Shown: piece after piece, positions 8,579 through 17,203 of the stretch
How the letters are laid out: the number at the start of each line of letters is the position of its first letter
Numbering within the stretch: position 1 is the first letter of the stretch
NCBI RefSeq assembly: GCF_018881815.1
Contig: NZ_JACVPP010000001.1
Span: forward strand, 493,352 to 557,351
Source: Polynucleobacter sp. MWH-HuK1
GTDB taxonomy: Bacteria; Pseudomonadota; Gammaproteobacteria; Burkholderiales; Burkholderiaceae
Direction: 5' to 3'
DNA: 64,000 nucleotides
Notes under the pieces: model-generated
What the model saw: only the letters and a program-made list of their open reading frames with translations
Told to the model about the DNA's origin: nothing
The model's database searches: none
Position numbers and translations under genes: made by a program

Positions 8579-9223
8579 ATGCCGGCTTTGATAAAACAAC
8601 TTGGGTTGGCGGATTACGCATCGACGTATGAGGCAATGCAAGCATTTACAAAGGCGCGTAATAACGATACGCCTGATGAGATTTGGGTGTTAGAGCATCC
8701 CCCTGTGTTTACTTTGGGCTTAGCTGGTGATGCAAGAAATTTGCATTCACCGAGCAATCAAATTCCTCTAGTGCATGTTGATCGCGGTGGCGAAATCACT
8801 TATCACGGGCCAGGCCAGATTGTTGTTTATCTTCTGTTGGATCTCAGGCGCCTTGGAATTTTCGTCAAGGAGCTGGTTTCTCGAATAGAGCAAGCAGTGA
8901 TTGATACCCTAGCCGATTTCGGCATTCAGGCTGAAAGACATCCAGGCGCACCAGGAATTTATGTCTCTCAGCAGTTAGGGGTGCCTCCAGAATGGATTGG
9001 CGCTAAGATTGCAGCCCTGGGCCTTAAAGTATCTAAAGGCTGTTCCTATCATGGTCTTGCCTTGAATGTGGCGACTGATTTGGAGGCTTTCAAGCGTATC
9101 CACCCTTGTGGTTATGAGGGTTTAAAAACGGTTGATATGCAAACCCTTGGGATCAAGGACAATATAGACATTATTAGCCAAAGGCTTTTGCAGCACTTAC
9201 AAAAGCAACTGATGCCATCATGA
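8579..9223 (+). CDS. lipB: Octanoyltransferase
   Basis: About 214 residues. LipB moves octanoate from acyl carrier protein to the lipoyl domains of 2-oxoacid dehydrogenases and the glycine cleavage H protein. The signature [16 protein letters not shown] is present, the catalytic lysine is in GAKIAALG and the catalytic cysteine in [12 protein letters not shown]. The ORF track begins at a TTG (8576); the adjacent ATG at 8579 is the more likely start. The stop overlaps the lipA ATG by 4 bases, so the two steps of lipoate assembly are translationally coupled. Confidence 0.96.
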   Translation: MPALIKQLGLADYASTYEAMQAFTKARNNDTPDEIWVLEHPPVFTLGLAGDARNLHSPSNQIPLVHVDRGGEITYHGPGQIVVYLLLDLRRLGIFVKELVSRIEQAVIDTLADFGIQAERHPGAPGIYVSQQLGVPPEWIGAKIAALGLKVSKGCSYHGLALNVATDLEAFKRIHPCGYEGLKTVDMQTLGIKDNIDIISQRLLQHLQKQLMPS

Positions 9224-10230
9224 CAACAAACAAGCCTGATATAAACACACCTATTGAGGGTCGCCAAGATCTCAATTACGACGCATCACGTAAGCAAAAA
9301 TCAAGCGAGAAGACTGCGCGTATTCCAATCAAGATTGTTCCACTAGAACAAGTGCTTAAAAAGCCGGATTGGATTCGAGTAAAGGCAGCCTCCAATAATT
9401 CACGCTTTTCTGAAATCAAAAAGATTTTGCGCGAAAACGAGTTGGTAACTGTTTGCGAGGAAGCAAGCTGTCCCAATATCGGCGAGTGTTTTGGTAAGGG
9501 CACTGCAACCTTCATGATCATGGGTGACAAATGCACGCGCCGTTGCCCATTCTGCGATGTAGGTCATGGCAGGCCAGATCCTTTGGACACAAAAGAGCCG
9601 GCTAATTTAGCCCGCACAATTGCAGCGCTCAAATTAAACTATGTTGTTATTACCAGCGTGGATCGTGATGATCTGCGTGATGGCGGTGCAATGCATTATG
9701 TGGATTGCATTTCTCAATCACGCACCCTTTCGCCCAACACTCGCATCGAAGTGTTGGTGCCAGACTTTCGCGGTCGTCTCGATAAGGCTCTAGATATCTT
9801 TGCTGAGCATGCGCCAAATGGTTTGCCCGATGTGATGAATCACAATCTAGAAACAGTACCTCGTTTGTATAAACAAGCTAGACCTGGTGCTGATTACCTT
9901 CACTCATTAAAACTTCTAAAAGACTTCAAAGAGCGTTTTCCACACGTACCAACCAAGAGCGGTTTGATGGTGGGTCTGGGCGAAACGGATGATGAGATTT
10001 TGGAAGTCATGCGCGATATGCGTGAACATAATATCGACATGCTCACTATCGGTCAGTACCTTGCTCCTTCGGGACATCATTTGCCTGTTACTCGCTATGT
10101 TCATCCCGACGTCTTTAGGATGTTTGAGGAAAAGGCTTATGAAATGGGCTTTTCCCATGCGGCAGTAGGTGCTATGGTGCGTTCAAGCTATCACGCAGAT
10201 CAACAGGCGCATGGAGCTGGGGTTGTTTAG
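9220..10230 (+). CDS. lipA: Lipoyl synthase
   Basis: A 336-residue radical SAM enzyme that inserts two sulfur atoms into protein-bound octanoate. Both cluster motifs are visible: the auxiliary [12 protein letters not shown] set and the radical [11 protein letters not shown] (CxxxCxxC), plus the C-terminal RSSYHAD serine ligand motif. There is a basic, poorly structured N-terminal extension of roughly 50 residues, common in betaproteobacterial LipA. The start overlaps the lipB stop (ATGA). The 3' end overlaps the start of a small lipoprotein gene by 20 bases in another frame. Confidence 0.97.
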   Translation: MTTNKPDINTPIEGRQDLNYDASRKQKSSEKTARIPIKIVPLEQVLKKPDWIRVKAASNNSRFSEIKKILRENELVTVCEEASCPNIGECFGKGTATFMIMGDKCTRRCPFCDVGHGRPDPLDTKEPANLARTIAALKLNYVVITSVDRDDLRDGGAMHYVDCISQSRTLSPNTRIEVLVPDFRGRLDKALDIFAEHAPNGLPDVMNHNLETVPRLYKQARPGADYLHSLKLLKDFKERFPHVPTKSGLMVGLGETDDEILEVMRDMREHNIDMLTIGQYLAPSGHHLPVTRYVHPDVFRMFEEKAYEMGFSHAAVGAMVRSSYHADQQAHGAGVV

Positions 10231-10807
10231 AGGAGTTACAAAAGCCGCTACCTTATTGGCGGCTTTAATTTTTCTTATTGCATGCAGTCCAAAGTTGGAT
10301 TGGCGAACAGTCCAGTCGCCGCAAGAGCGATACACCGCTTTATTTCCTGGTAAGCCAGATAAATTAGACCGACGCATTCCCTATCTTGATCAAGAGTTTT
10401 TGCAGGTTCTTGAGGCGGTAAAAATTGAAAACGATATTTATTCGGTTAGCACTATTCAGTTGCCGGCGAATCAAAGCGTGTCTCTTAGTAAGCTTCTTTC
10501 GCAATTGCAGGCGAATGTAATTGATAGGGCAAAAGCATCTGGCGGAGCTGTCGTTGTTGAAGATGGGTTTTATAAAACTGCGGATAAACAACGTTTATCA
10601 ACCAAAGATTATTTTATTGATTTGAAATCCAATGGAAAATCACAGCAACTCATGCGTGTTCGTTGGATTAATCGAGTTGCACCAAATGGAGATAGTTGGA
10701 TTTATCAGATCTCAGTGTTGCATACGAATTCTGCTACAGCAAATGCAAAAACTTTTTTTGCTAAAGAAGATTATGAAAACTTCTTTAATGACTTCGTGCC
10801 AGAATAA
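10211..10807 (+). CDS. Putative lipoprotein, unknown function
   Basis: A 198-residue predicted lipoprotein. The N-terminus has a hydrophobic segment ending in the lipobox LIACS, so Cys should be lipidated after cleavage. The ORF track starts at TTG 10169; the ATG at 10211 is preferred because it puts the signal peptide at a normal distance. The mature part has no domain recognised with certainty. It begins 20 bases inside lipA and ends at a small hairpin with a T run, so it looks like the last gene of the lipB-lipA unit. A function in lipoate metabolism is not implied. Confidence 0.75.
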   Translation: MELGLFRGVTKAATLLAALIFLIACSPKLDWRTVQSPQERYTALFPGKPDKLDRRIPYLDQEFLQVLEAVKIENDIYSVSTIQLPANQSVSLSKLLSQLQANVIDRAKASGGAVVVEDGFYKTADKQRLSTKDYFIDLKSNGKSQQLMRVRWINRVAPNGDSWIYQISVLHTNSATANAKTFFAKEDYENFFNDFVPE

Positions 10808-10835
10808 TCCGAAGACTTAAAAATTGAATCTACTG

Positions 10836-10859
10836 CAGTAACTTGCTATTACTGTTTTT
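10836..10859 (+). terminator. Putative intrinsic terminator after the lipA-lipoprotein unit
   Basis: CAGTAA and TTACTG form a 6-bp stem around a 7-base loop, followed directly by TTTTT. The short stem makes it weak. It overlaps the last codon of the convergent ubiK gene. Confidence 0.45.
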
Positions 10860-11103
10860 CAAGTGCAGCTACTTTTGCTTCTAGCGCTTCTAATTTCTCA
10901 CGTGTCTTGGCAAGTACCTTGCCTTGTAGTTCAAACTCTTCGCGCGTGACCAAGTCCATTTTCTGAAATCCTTGATTCATCATGGCGCGTACATTCTTTT
11001 CAATCTCTTGAGCAGGTGAATTGCGGATCGCATCGCCAACTTTATTCTGCATATCACTAGCGATACGTTGGATTTGTTCGATGATTTCGCCGGGTTTTTG
11101 CAT
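10849..11103 (-). CDS. ubiK: Accessory factor UbiK (BMFP-type)
   Basis: An 84-residue protein counted from the ATG at 11103; the longer ORF in the track has no family support upstream. It opens with a conserved helix (EIIEQIQRIASDMQ) and ends with a heptad-rich coiled coil (LEALEAKVAALEKQ), the layout of the BMFP/UbiK family. UbiK supports aerobic ubiquinone synthesis by binding UbiJ and membranes in E. coli. It is convergent with the lipoprotein gene and divergent from the TorF-like porin. Confidence 0.88.
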   Translation of the reverse strand: MQKPGEIIEQIQRIASDMQNKVGDAIRNSPAQEIEKNVRAMMNQGFQKMDLVTREEFELQGKVLAKTREKLEALEAKVAALEKQ

Positions 11104-11237
11104 GATGGGGATTCGCAGTTCTATTGAGAGTTGCAGAAAAGATACATATTTATATTTTAAGTTGTAAGGAGTAAAACGCCCTAAAAGGGTTAAAAACATG
11201 AAAAATGACCTAAATTCACCTATAGGGTGCAATATAA

Positions 11238-11254
11238 AGCACTAAAAAGGTGCA
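11238..11254. promoter_or_regulatory. NtrC-type operator upstream of porin-glnK-amtB
   Basis: The site AGCACTAAAAAGGTGCA differs from the enterobacterial NtrC consensus TGCACTAAAATGGTGCA at two positions and keeps the exact GCAC-N7-GTGC spacing. It overlaps a second inverted pair (GTGC-N8-GCAC, starting at 11227), giving two GGTGCA copies 23 bp apart. It lies about 110 bp before the porin ATG. Binding is inferred; no clear -24/-12 sigma54 promoter was found between the site and the gene. Confidence 0.6.
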
Positions 11255-11362
11255 TAAGCATTAAATAGGGGAATTAGGCCAAGGCCAGAAAAAGCCCTCC
11301 CGTCATGATCACTCCATGCAATAAGCATTTATCCCTTTTTCATGACCACTTAGGAGTTTTAA

Positions 11363-12253
11363 ATGAAAACAATTCAAAAGACAGCCATCGCTCTAGCAGC
11401 CTCTGGTTTATTTGCAACTGCAGCATTTGCTCAATCAGCTCCAGCGGCGGCTCCTGAAGCGCCTGAAGCTAGCCCTATTACAGCTAACGTTACTGTGGTG
11501 AATGATTACCGTTATCGCGGCCTCAGCCAGTCAAACTTTAAGCCAGCAATTCAAGGTGGCTTCGACTATGCCCATGAGAGCGGTTTCTACATTGGTAACT
11601 GGAACAGCTCAATCAGCTGGATTGCTGATGGCTATAACACTCCTGGTGCAATTGCGTTTACTAATAAAACAGTCTCAGCTCCTATTGAGATGGACTTTTA
11701 TGCTGGTATCAAGAAAGAGTTGATTGGCGCAGGCTTTGCTTCTGACTTTGGTGTCTTGCAATATTACTATCCAACAAGCGGCATTCCAAACTCTAACAAC
11801 GCTTTAGCGAATCCAAATACAACAGAGCTATACGTTGCTCAAAACTTCACATTTGGTCCGGTAACTGGTTTTGTAAAATTCTCATATGCAGTAACTCCAA
11901 TTTTTGGCACTGTTAACTCATCCGGTTCTTACTATCCTGACTTAACGCTGAACTACGATACTGGCATTTGGGGCTTATCTTTGAATGGACACGTAGGTTA
12001 TCAATATATTGCTGGTAACCAAAATGGAGTCTCTTCTTCTGCCACATATCCAAATTTGAGCAATAGCACTCTCTACTCATATACAGATTGGAAACTGGGA
12101 GTAACTAAAGACTTTGGAGGTGGCTTATCTGCTGCCGTGGCTTATGTTGGTACCAATGCGGCTACCTACAACGGTAGTTATGCATATGTAAGTCCCTCTG
12201 GTAAGAATTTGGGTCAAGCAGGTGGCTTAATTTCCCTAACAAAAACTTTCTAA
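11363..12253 (+). CDS. TorF family putative porin
   Basis: A 296-residue outer-membrane beta-barrel protein. The signal peptide ends near ATAAFAQS; an Ala/Pro-rich linker follows, and then the family start VVNDYRYRGLSQSNFKPA, typical of the Gcw_chp/TorF group. The C-terminus ends in a phenylalanine (SLTKTF), as expected for Bam-inserted barrels. It lies just before glnK and amtB on the same strand, with a 24-bp gap and good Shine-Dalgarno sequences. An uptake role for a nitrogen compound under nitrogen limitation is a reasonable inference from context and from the NtrC-type site upstream. Confidence 0.88.
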   Translation: MKTIQKTAIALAASGLFATAAFAQSAPAAAPEAPEASPITANVTVVNDYRYRGLSQSNFKPAIQGGFDYAHESGFYIGNWNSSISWIADGYNTPGAIAFTNKTVSAPIEMDFYAGIKKELIGAGFASDFGVLQYYYPTSGIPNSNNALANPNTTELYVAQNFTFGPVTGFVKFSYAVTPIFGTVNSSGSYYPDLTLNYDTGIWGLSLNGHVGYQYIAGNQNGVSSSATYPNLSNSTLYSYTDWKLGVTKDFGGGLSAAVAYVGTNAATYNGSYAYVSPSGKNLGQAGGLISLTKTF

Positions 12254-12265
12254 TTTCCACTCTGA

Positions 12266-12616
<351 letters not shown>

Positions 12617-12629
12617 AGAGAGGTTCAAA

Positions 12630-14114
12630 ATGTTAACTTGGATGAAACGACTCGTTGCTGGTGGTGCTGTGGCCTTGGCCATTGGCGCTACCGGTGTAAT
12701 GGTTACTTCACCAGCCCATGCTGATGAAGTTAAGAAGCCGGCTGTTACAGCGCCTGCTGCGACTCCTGCTGCTGCAGAGCCTGCTCCAGTTCTTTGCTCT
12801 GAAAAGTGCAATAAGGCTGATACCGCTTGGTTACTAGTATGTACCGCATTAGTAATTCTGATGACTTTGCCTGGTTTGGCTTTGTTCTACGGTGGCTTAA
12901 CAAGAAGTAAAAACATTCTTTCTGTACTCGTACAGTGCATGTTTATCTTTTCATTGATAGCGGTCTTGTGGTCGCTTTATGGCTATAGCTTTGCATTTAG
13001 CGAAGGCGGGGCATTTATTGGTGGATTGGATCGCTTGTTCTTACAAGGTATGAATCCAGATTCAGTAGCGGCTACTTTTAGTAAAGGCGTTGTTATTCCT
13101 GAGTTTGTATTTATGACTTTCCAAGCTGCCTTTGCAACGATTACTTGCTGCTTGATTGTTGGTGCGTTTGCTGAACGTGCAAAGTTCTCCGCAATCATTT
13201 TGTTTGTGATTCTTTGGTTCACTTTCAGCTATCTGCCAATTGCTCATATGGTTTGGTTCTGGCCTGGTCCTGACGACATCAAAGATGCTGCATCACTTGA
13301 AGCAATTACAGCGCGTGCTGGTTGGTTGTGGCAAAAGGGTGTTCTCGACTTTGCTGGTGGTACCGTTGTTCATATCAATGCTGCGATCGCAGGCTTGGTT
13401 GGCTCATATGTAGTTGGTAAGCGTTTGGGTTACGGCAAAGAAGCTATGAAGCCACACAACTTGGTATTCGTCATGATTGGCGCCTCACTCTTATGGTTTG
13501 GTTGGTTTGGCTTCAATGCTGGTTCAGCCCTCGAGGCAAACGGTAGTGCAGTATTGGCTTTTGTAAATACATTGTTGGCAACAGCTGCTGCAGTATTGAG
13601 CTGGTCATTTGCTGAGTGGATTACAAAAGGCAAGCCATCCATGTTGGGTGCTGCTTCTGGATGCGTAGCCGGTTTGGTTGCTGTTACTCCTGCTGCTGGC
13701 TTTGTAGGTCCAATGGGTGCGCTCGCCATCGGTGCTGCTGCTGGTGTAGTTTGCTTGTGGGGTGTTTCTGGTCTCAAGAAGATGTTGGGTTCAGATGACA
13801 GCTTAGACGTATTCGGCGTGCATGGCGTTGGCGGTATCTTGGGCGCATTGCTAACAGGCGTATTTGCTGATCCAGCTCTCGGCGGAACAGGTATTTGGGA
13901 CTATGTGGCAAATGCTGTTGCCCCCGATTACTCAATCGCTAGTCAGCTCTGGATCCAAAGCCAAGGCGTGATTGTGACTTTAATTTGGTCAGGCGTAGTT
14001 TCTTTCATTGCCTTCAAATTGGTCGATATCGTGATTGGTTTGCGTGTCAAGGAAGATCAAGAGCGTGAAGGCCTCGATATCACCTCACACGGTGAGTCTG
14101 CCTACGAGTCTTAA
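12630..14114 (+). CDS. amtB: Ammonium transporter
   Basis: A 494-residue Amt/MEP/Rh channel counted from ATG 12630; the ORF track extends the frame back into glnK without support. The start is set by GAGAGG upstream and by a signal-peptide-like N-terminus ending in SPAHADE. An Ala/Pro-rich segment precedes the eleven-helix core, which begins DTAWLLVCTALVILM. Family motifs include ALFYGGLTRSKN, DFAGGTVVHINA with the first pore histidine and FGVHGVGG with the second. It follows glnK, its partner regulator. Confidence 0.96.
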   Translation: MLTWMKRLVAGGAVALAIGATGVMVTSPAHADEVKKPAVTAPAATPAAAEPAPVLCSEKCNKADTAWLLVCTALVILMTLPGLALFYGGLTRSKNILSVLVQCMFIFSLIAVLWSLYGYSFAFSEGGAFIGGLDRLFLQGMNPDSVAATFSKGVVIPEFVFMTFQAAFATITCCLIVGAFAERAKFSAIILFVILWFTFSYLPIAHMVWFWPGPDDIKDAASLEAITARAGWLWQKGVLDFAGGTVVHINAAIAGLVGSYVVGKRLGYGKEAMKPHNLVFVMIGASLLWFGWFGFNAGSALEANGSAVLAFVNTLLATAAAVLSWSFAEWITKGKPSMLGAASGCVAGLVAVTPAAGFVGPMGALAIGAAAGVVCLWGVSGLKKMLGSDDSLDVFGVHGVGGILGALLTGVFADPALGGTGIWDYVANAVAPDYSIASQLWIQSQGVIVTLIWSGVVSFIAFKLVDIVIGLRVKEDQEREGLDITSHGESAYES

Positions 14115-14166
14115 TCTGTAGATTTACCCCTCACTGGGTGGCTAATGGTTAGCTGCCCAGTTTTAA

Positions 14167-14199
14167 GCGCGGGATCCATGGATCCCGCGTCTTTCTTTT
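14167..14199 (+). terminator. Intrinsic terminator after amtB
   Basis: A perfect 22-base palindrome, CGCGGGATCCATGGATCCCGCG, forms a GC-rich hairpin followed by a T-rich run (TCTTTCTTTT). It closes the porin-glnK-amtB unit just before the gshA start region. Confidence 0.85.
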
Positions 14200-14207
14200 A
14201 ATAATCT

Positions 14208-14213
14208 TACAAT
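14208..14213 (+). promoter_or_regulatory. -10 element 6 bases before the gshA ATG
   Basis: TACAAT, then GGTGGA, then ATG. It sits just downstream of the amtB terminator hairpin. Confidence 0.6.
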
Positions 14214-14219
14214 GGTGGA

Positions 14220-15518
14220 ATGGTTCCACATCTCATTACTGCACTAAGCGGCCCTTTGCTCGAATTAGAGTCAAAGGTTCTAGAAGCGACCCCAACCATT
14301 GAGCGTTGGTTCAGGCTGGAATGGCAAGAGCACACGCCACCTTTTTACTGTTCAGTTGATCTACGTAATTCCGGGTTTAAGTTGGCGCCGGTAGACACCA
14401 ATCTTTTCCCAGGTGGGTTTAATAATCTATCTCCGCAGATGTTGCCTTTAGCTGTGCAAGCTGCAATGGCTGCTATTGAGAAGATTTGTCCGGAAGCGAA
14501 AAACTTATTGTTAATCCCGGAGCGTCATACTCGCAATACTTTCTATTTGCAAAATATTGCACGTTTGTCTTCAATATTGCGTCAAGCAGGTTTGAATGTT
14601 CGCCTCGGCACTTTCTCCGAAGAAATAAAGAAGCCAACTTGGATTGAGTTGCCTGACGGTAACCGCTTGTTGATGGAGCCTCTTTCTAGGCTGGGGTTGA
14701 AGAAGCAGCGTTTAGGTTTAAAAGACTTTGACCCTTGCTCTATCTTATTGAACAACGATCTATCAGCTGGCATCCCGCCGATTCTGGAAAATATTTATGA
14801 GCAGTACTTATTGCCTGGCTTGCACGCCGGTTGGCATGTGCGCCGTAAATCAAATCACTTTGCTGCTTACGAAGAGGTCGCGAAGAAGTTTGCTAAAGTC
14901 GTCGATATTGATCCGTGGATGATTAATCCCTATTTTTCAAGTTGCTCAAATATTAATTTCCACGAGCGCAAGGGCGAAGACGAATTACAAACTGCAGTCG
15001 AACAGGTATTAAAAAAGACAGCGAAAAAATATCGTGAATACGGCATTAAAGAGAAGCCATACGTTGTTGTGAAAGCAGATGCAGGAACCTATGGCATGGG
15101 CATCATGGTTGTAAACGATCCCGCACAGCTGAAGGGTTTGAATCGCAAAGATCGCAATAAGATGAGCGTGGTTAAGGAAGGTCTTGAGGTCAGTGACGTG
15201 TTGATTCAGGAGGGCGTCTATACCTTCGAAAAGGTTAATGAGGCAGTTGCTGAACCAGTGGTGTACATGATTGACCGCTACGTTATTGGCGGGTTCTATC
15301 GCGTTCATACCGATCGTGGTCCAGATGAAAATCTCAACGCGCCTGGCATGCACTTTGTGCCGCTGGCATTTGAGCAAAACTCTATGCCTGATTTGGGCGC
15401 TAAGCCAGGCAGCGCAGCACCTAATCGTTTCTATTTGTATGGCGTGGTTGCCCGTCTAGCTCTTCTTGCTGCATCATTGGAGCTTGAGCGTACCGATCCA
15501 AATGCCGAAGCTGCATAA
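14220..15518 (+). CDS. gshA: Glutamate--cysteine ligase, proteobacterial GshA type
   Basis: A 432-residue enzyme of the ferrooxidans-type GshA family, which makes gamma-glutamylcysteine, the first step in glutathione synthesis. It has no relation in sequence to E. coli GshA. Family stretches include RNSGFKLAPVDTNLFPGGFNNL and VKADAGTYGMGIMVV-like ATP-grasp sequence. gshB follows after 27 bases. A TACAAT hexamer ends 6 bases before the ATG, directly downstream of the amtB terminator, so the gene appears to have its own leaderless promoter. Confidence 0.94.
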   Translation: MVPHLITALSGPLLELESKVLEATPTIERWFRLEWQEHTPPFYCSVDLRNSGFKLAPVDTNLFPGGFNNLSPQMLPLAVQAAMAAIEKICPEAKNLLLIPERHTRNTFYLQNIARLSSILRQAGLNVRLGTFSEEIKKPTWIELPDGNRLLMEPLSRLGLKKQRLGLKDFDPCSILLNNDLSAGIPPILENIYEQYLLPGLHAGWHVRRKSNHFAAYEEVAKKFAKVVDIDPWMINPYFSSCSNINFHERKGEDELQTAVEQVLKKTAKKYREYGIKEKPYVVVKADAGTYGMGIMVVNDPAQLKGLNRKDRNKMSVVKEGLEVSDVLIQEGVYTFEKVNEAVAEPVVYMIDRYVIGGFYRVHTDRGPDENLNAPGMHFVPLAFEQNSMPDLGAKPGSAAPNRFYLYGVVARLALLAASLELERTDPNAEAA

Positions 15519-15545
15519 ATGAAACACTAATCTCTCAATAGAAAA

Positions 15546-16487
15546 ATGGACTTTCTTTTTATTGCAGACCCCCTGGAGTCTTTCAAGATTCAAAAAGATT
15601 CCACGCTGACAATGATGCGCGCTGCTCAAGAGGCTGGACATCGTTTATGGTTTTGCCAAAGTAGAAATGTTTTATGGCGAGATGATTTCGTAGTGGCTGA
15701 TTGTCAGTTGTTAGTAATCAAGCCAAGCTCTACGAATTGGTATGAGTTGGGCGACATTGAGTCTCGGGTACTCAAATCTTTTTCTGCAGTTCTCATGCGC
15801 ACAGATCCACCATTTGATATTGAATACCTTAATACAACTTGGTTGTTATCGGCTGCAGTTCGTCAGGGTGCAAAAGTATTTAATGAGCCTAGTGCGGTGC
15901 GTGATCACTCAGAAAAACTGTCTATTACCGAGTTTCCTGAGCTTATTCCTCCTACTCTGGTAACCCGTGAACTGGATGCGGTAGAGCGCTTTCATCAAAT
16001 TCACCAAGACATTGTGATCAAACCCTTGGATGGCATGGGGGGCATGGGCGTATTTAGGGTTGGTGCCGACGGCCTAAATCTCGCGAGCATTGTCGAAACA
16101 CTTGGGGAAAATGGCGCAAGGACGCTAATGATTCAACGCTTCCTTCCAGAGATTGTCCATGGCGATAAGCGCGTGCTATTAATTGGCGGTCAAGTCGTGC
16201 CATTTGCCTTGGCTCGTATTCCACAGGGCAATGAAATTCGCGGCAATTTAGCCGCTGGCGGTAAAGGGGTTGCCATGCCCTTAACTGAGGATGAAAAAAG
16301 GGTTGCAGAAAAATTGGCGTCAATACTCAATCAGCGTGGATTATTCTTAGTTGGACTAGACTTAATCGGAGGCTATCTCACTGAAATTAATGTGACTAGC
16401 CCCACTTGTTTTGTTGAAATTACCGACCAAAGTGATTTTAATGTTCCGCAATTTTGGTTGGCAACACTAGAGAAAGCATTGGCATAA
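15546..16487 (+). CDS. gshB: Glutathione synthetase
   Basis: A 313-residue ATP-grasp ligase that joins glycine to gamma-glutamylcysteine. The N-terminal FIADPLESFKIQKDST, the ATP-binding VIKPLDGMGGMGVF and the C-terminal INVTSPTCFVEI are characteristic. It follows gshA and precedes the EIIA-Man gene by 2 bases, the usual betaproteobacterial order joining glutathione synthesis to the PTS genes. Confidence 0.96.
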   Translation: MDFLFIADPLESFKIQKDSTLTMMRAAQEAGHRLWFCQSRNVLWRDDFVVADCQLLVIKPSSTNWYELGDIESRVLKSFSAVLMRTDPPFDIEYLNTTWLLSAAVRQGAKVFNEPSAVRDHSEKLSITEFPELIPPTLVTRELDAVERFHQIHQDIVIKPLDGMGGMGVFRVGADGLNLASIVETLGENGARTLMIQRFLPEIVHGDKRVLLIGGQVVPFALARIPQGNEIRGNLAAGGKGVAMPLTEDEKRVAEKLASILNQRGLFLVGLDLIGGYLTEINVTSPTCFVEITDQSDFNVPQFWLATLEKALA

Positions 16488-16489
16488 AT

Positions 16490-16912
16490 ATGGCTGGAAT
16501 TGTCATCGTTGCTCATACACCGGTTGCGAGCGCAATGTTGGGTTTTGCAGAACATACCTTTGGAGTGCTGCCAGAACGTGTGCGGGCGGTTGATATTCCC
16601 CCCCATGAAGATACTAAGGTGAGCTTTGATCGCGTGCTGAAAGCGGCTTATGGCGTAAATACGGGTAATGGTGTTCTTATTCTGACCGATGTCATGGGTG
16701 CCACCCCTGCGAATGTAGCATCCAAATTGGAAGCATTGGGCCCCTTATCGGGATTAAATGCGCCTGTGGTTGTTTTGGCTGGACTTAACCTCCCTATGTT
16801 GATGCGTTGCATCTCTCATCGCGGTGAGGGTTTAGAGGAGCTCGCGCAAAAGGCGCTTGTTGGTGGGCAGCATGGAATTTTGCGCCTCGGTTCAAAAGTA
16901 AATCAAGAGTAA
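16490..16912 (+). CDS. PTS fructose/mannose-type EIIA domain protein
   Basis: A 140-residue EIIA-Man domain from ATG 16490; the upstream start in the track lies inside gshB. The phosphorylated histidine is His9 in IVIVAHTPVASAM, and VLILTDVMGATPANVA is the dimer-contact signature. There is no EIIB, EIIC or EIID partner nearby, so it probably does not import sugar. With HPr, EI, HprK and PtsN elsewhere in this window it fits a regulatory PTS. Confidence 0.93.
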   Translation: MAGIVIVAHTPVASAMLGFAEHTFGVLPERVRAVDIPPHEDTKVSFDRVLKAAYGVNTGNGVLILTDVMGATPANVASKLEALGPLSGLNAPVVVLAGLNLPMLMRCISHRGEGLEELAQKALVGGQHGILRLGSKVNQE

Positions 16913-16928
16913 AGAGGACTCATCCACA

Positions 16929-17198
16929 ATGCCTACTGCAGAAATTGAAATCATTAATAAGTTGGGTTTGCACGCACGCGCTTCTGCAAAGCTTTCTCAA
17001 TTAGCCGCACAGTTTCCCTGTGAAATATTCCTGTCACGTAATGGACGTCAAATTAATGCCAAGAGCATCATGGGTGTCATGATGTTAGCGGCTGGAATTG
17101 GCAGCACTGTCATTCTTGAGACTATAGGCGAGAAAGAGGATGAAGCTCTGCAGGCTCTGACAGCTTTGATTAATGATCGCTTTGGTGAAGGTGAGTAA
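16929..17198 (+). CDS. ptsH: HPr phosphocarrier protein
   Basis: An 89-residue HPr. Both phosphorylation sites are present: His15 in KLGLHARASAK for phosphate from EI, and Ser46 in AKSIMGVMML for HPr kinase. Retention of the Ser46 context fits the hprK gene at 49.3-50.3 kb. It sits between the EIIA-Man and EI genes with gaps of 16 and 5 bases and has a clear AAGAGG Shine-Dalgarno sequence. Confidence 0.95.
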   Translation: MPTAEIEIINKLGLHARASAKLSQLAAQFPCEIFLSRNGRQINAKSIMGVMMLAAGIGSTVILETIGEKEDEALQALTALINDRFGEGE

Positions 17199-17203
17199 TT
17201 GGT

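Noticed and set aside
11255-11362. Sigma54 -24/-12 promoter for the porin gene (GGCCAGAAAAAGCC)
   Set aside because: The GG to GC spacing is 9 instead of 10 and flanking consensus bases do not fit.
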